Shown here: piece after piece, positions 5,797 to 5,935 of the stretch | Layout of the letters: the number at the start of each line of letters is the position of its first letter | How positions within the stretch are numbered: the stretch's first letter is position 1 | Source of the DNA: CAZDBA01 sp964503615 | GTDB taxonomy: Bacteria > Planctomycetota > Planctomycetia > Pirellulales > Pirellulaceae | Assembly: GCA_964503615.1 (NCBI GenBank) | Contig: CAZDBA010000219.1 | Coordinates: 1 to 5,935 of the forward strand | Length of the DNA: 5,935 bases | Reading direction: 5' to 3' | The notes under the pieces: generated by a model | What the model was told of the DNA's origin: nothing | Database searches by the model: none | Seen by the model: the letters and a program-made list of their open reading frames with translations, nothing else | Translations under genes and position numbers: made by a program

Positions 5797-5824
5797 AAAA
5801 AGGAAGGCAAGAAGCCTTCCTTTT
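5797..5824 (-). terminator. rplS: Intrinsic terminator of rplS
   Basis: AAAAGGAAGGC (5798-5808) and GCCTTCCTTTT (5814-5824) form a perfect 11-bp stem with a 5-nt loop. On the minus strand the hairpin is followed by five Ts (from 5801 down to 5797). It lies about 65 nt beyond the rplS stop codon. The A-rich flanks mean it may also work from the plus strand. Confidence 0.8.
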
Positions 5825-5888
5825 GGTTTGTTTGATTTACCAAGCTACGCTTGGATTAGCTGATGAGCAAAGCACCAGCCTGCGGCAA

Positions 5889-5935
5889 CTACTTGCGGCG
5901 TTCTTTCAGGCGAACCGCTTTTCCGACACGATCAC
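5889..5935 (-). CDS. rplS: Ribosomal protein bL19, C-terminal 14 residues only
   Basis: The last 14 codons and TAG stop of a minus-strand gene enter from the right edge, reading DRVGKAVRLKERRK. This matches the end of bacterial bL19, where the sequence after 'AKLYYLR' runs like the E. coli ERTGKAARIKERLN. bL19 sits at the 30S-50S interface of the large subunit. The basic composition, the rest of the gene lying outside the window, and the strong terminator just downstream all fit. The call rests on a short match, so some doubt remains. Confidence 0.8.
   Translation of the reverse strand, partial: DRVGKAVRLKERRK

Overview
The window most likely comes from a member of the Planctomycetota, perhaps close to the Pirellulaceae. 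This is an inference from gene content: a membrane-anchored SurA/PpiD-like protein of the large planctomycetal type, a lysine-tailed TopB-type topoisomerase, a bL19 gene, and an intergenic repeat with a 'CCCGACGCGTTAGC' core like those I associate with this phylum. The housekeeping part has a base composition near 50% GC. No rRNA, tRNA, CRISPR array, insertion sequence or transposase gene is visible.

Layout, left to right. Bases 1-1221 hold, on the minus strand, the first 407 codons of a gene that runs off the left edge. It has an N-terminal membrane anchor, a SurA_N-like chaperone region, an acidic Pro/Glu-rich linker and an eight-unit pentapeptide repeat encoded by 15-bp tandem repeats. A 378-bp divergent intergenic region follows. 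Then come topB (type IA topoisomerase, 902 aa, with a C4 zinc finger, topoisomerase C-terminal repeats and a (KKKA)n tail) and, 65 bp on, a small CxxCxxCC metal-binding protein in the same direction. A 159-aa orphan protein (4899-5378) comes next. It is markedly AT-rich compared with its neighbours and is followed by a good intrinsic terminator.

The last 470 bp are almost gene-free but dense in secondary structure: stacked hairpins, two short tandem repeats and a pair of 23-bp near-perfect inverted repeats (5532-5554 and 5758-5780) bounding about 249 bp. At the right edge the last 14 codons of rplS (ribosomal protein bL19) enter on the minus strand, with their own 11-bp hairpin terminator.

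Reading the genes together: topB acts on DNA topology, the left-hand gene on envelope protein folding, and rplS in the ribosome, so no pathway links them. The AT-rich orphan gene plus the inverted-repeat segment looks like accessory DNA lodged between the topB/CxxCxxCC pair and rplS. No defence system or other obviously new multigene system is supported. The points most worth following are the orphan AT-rich protein, the inverted-repeat element, the GTIPE repeat and the TopB lysine tail.
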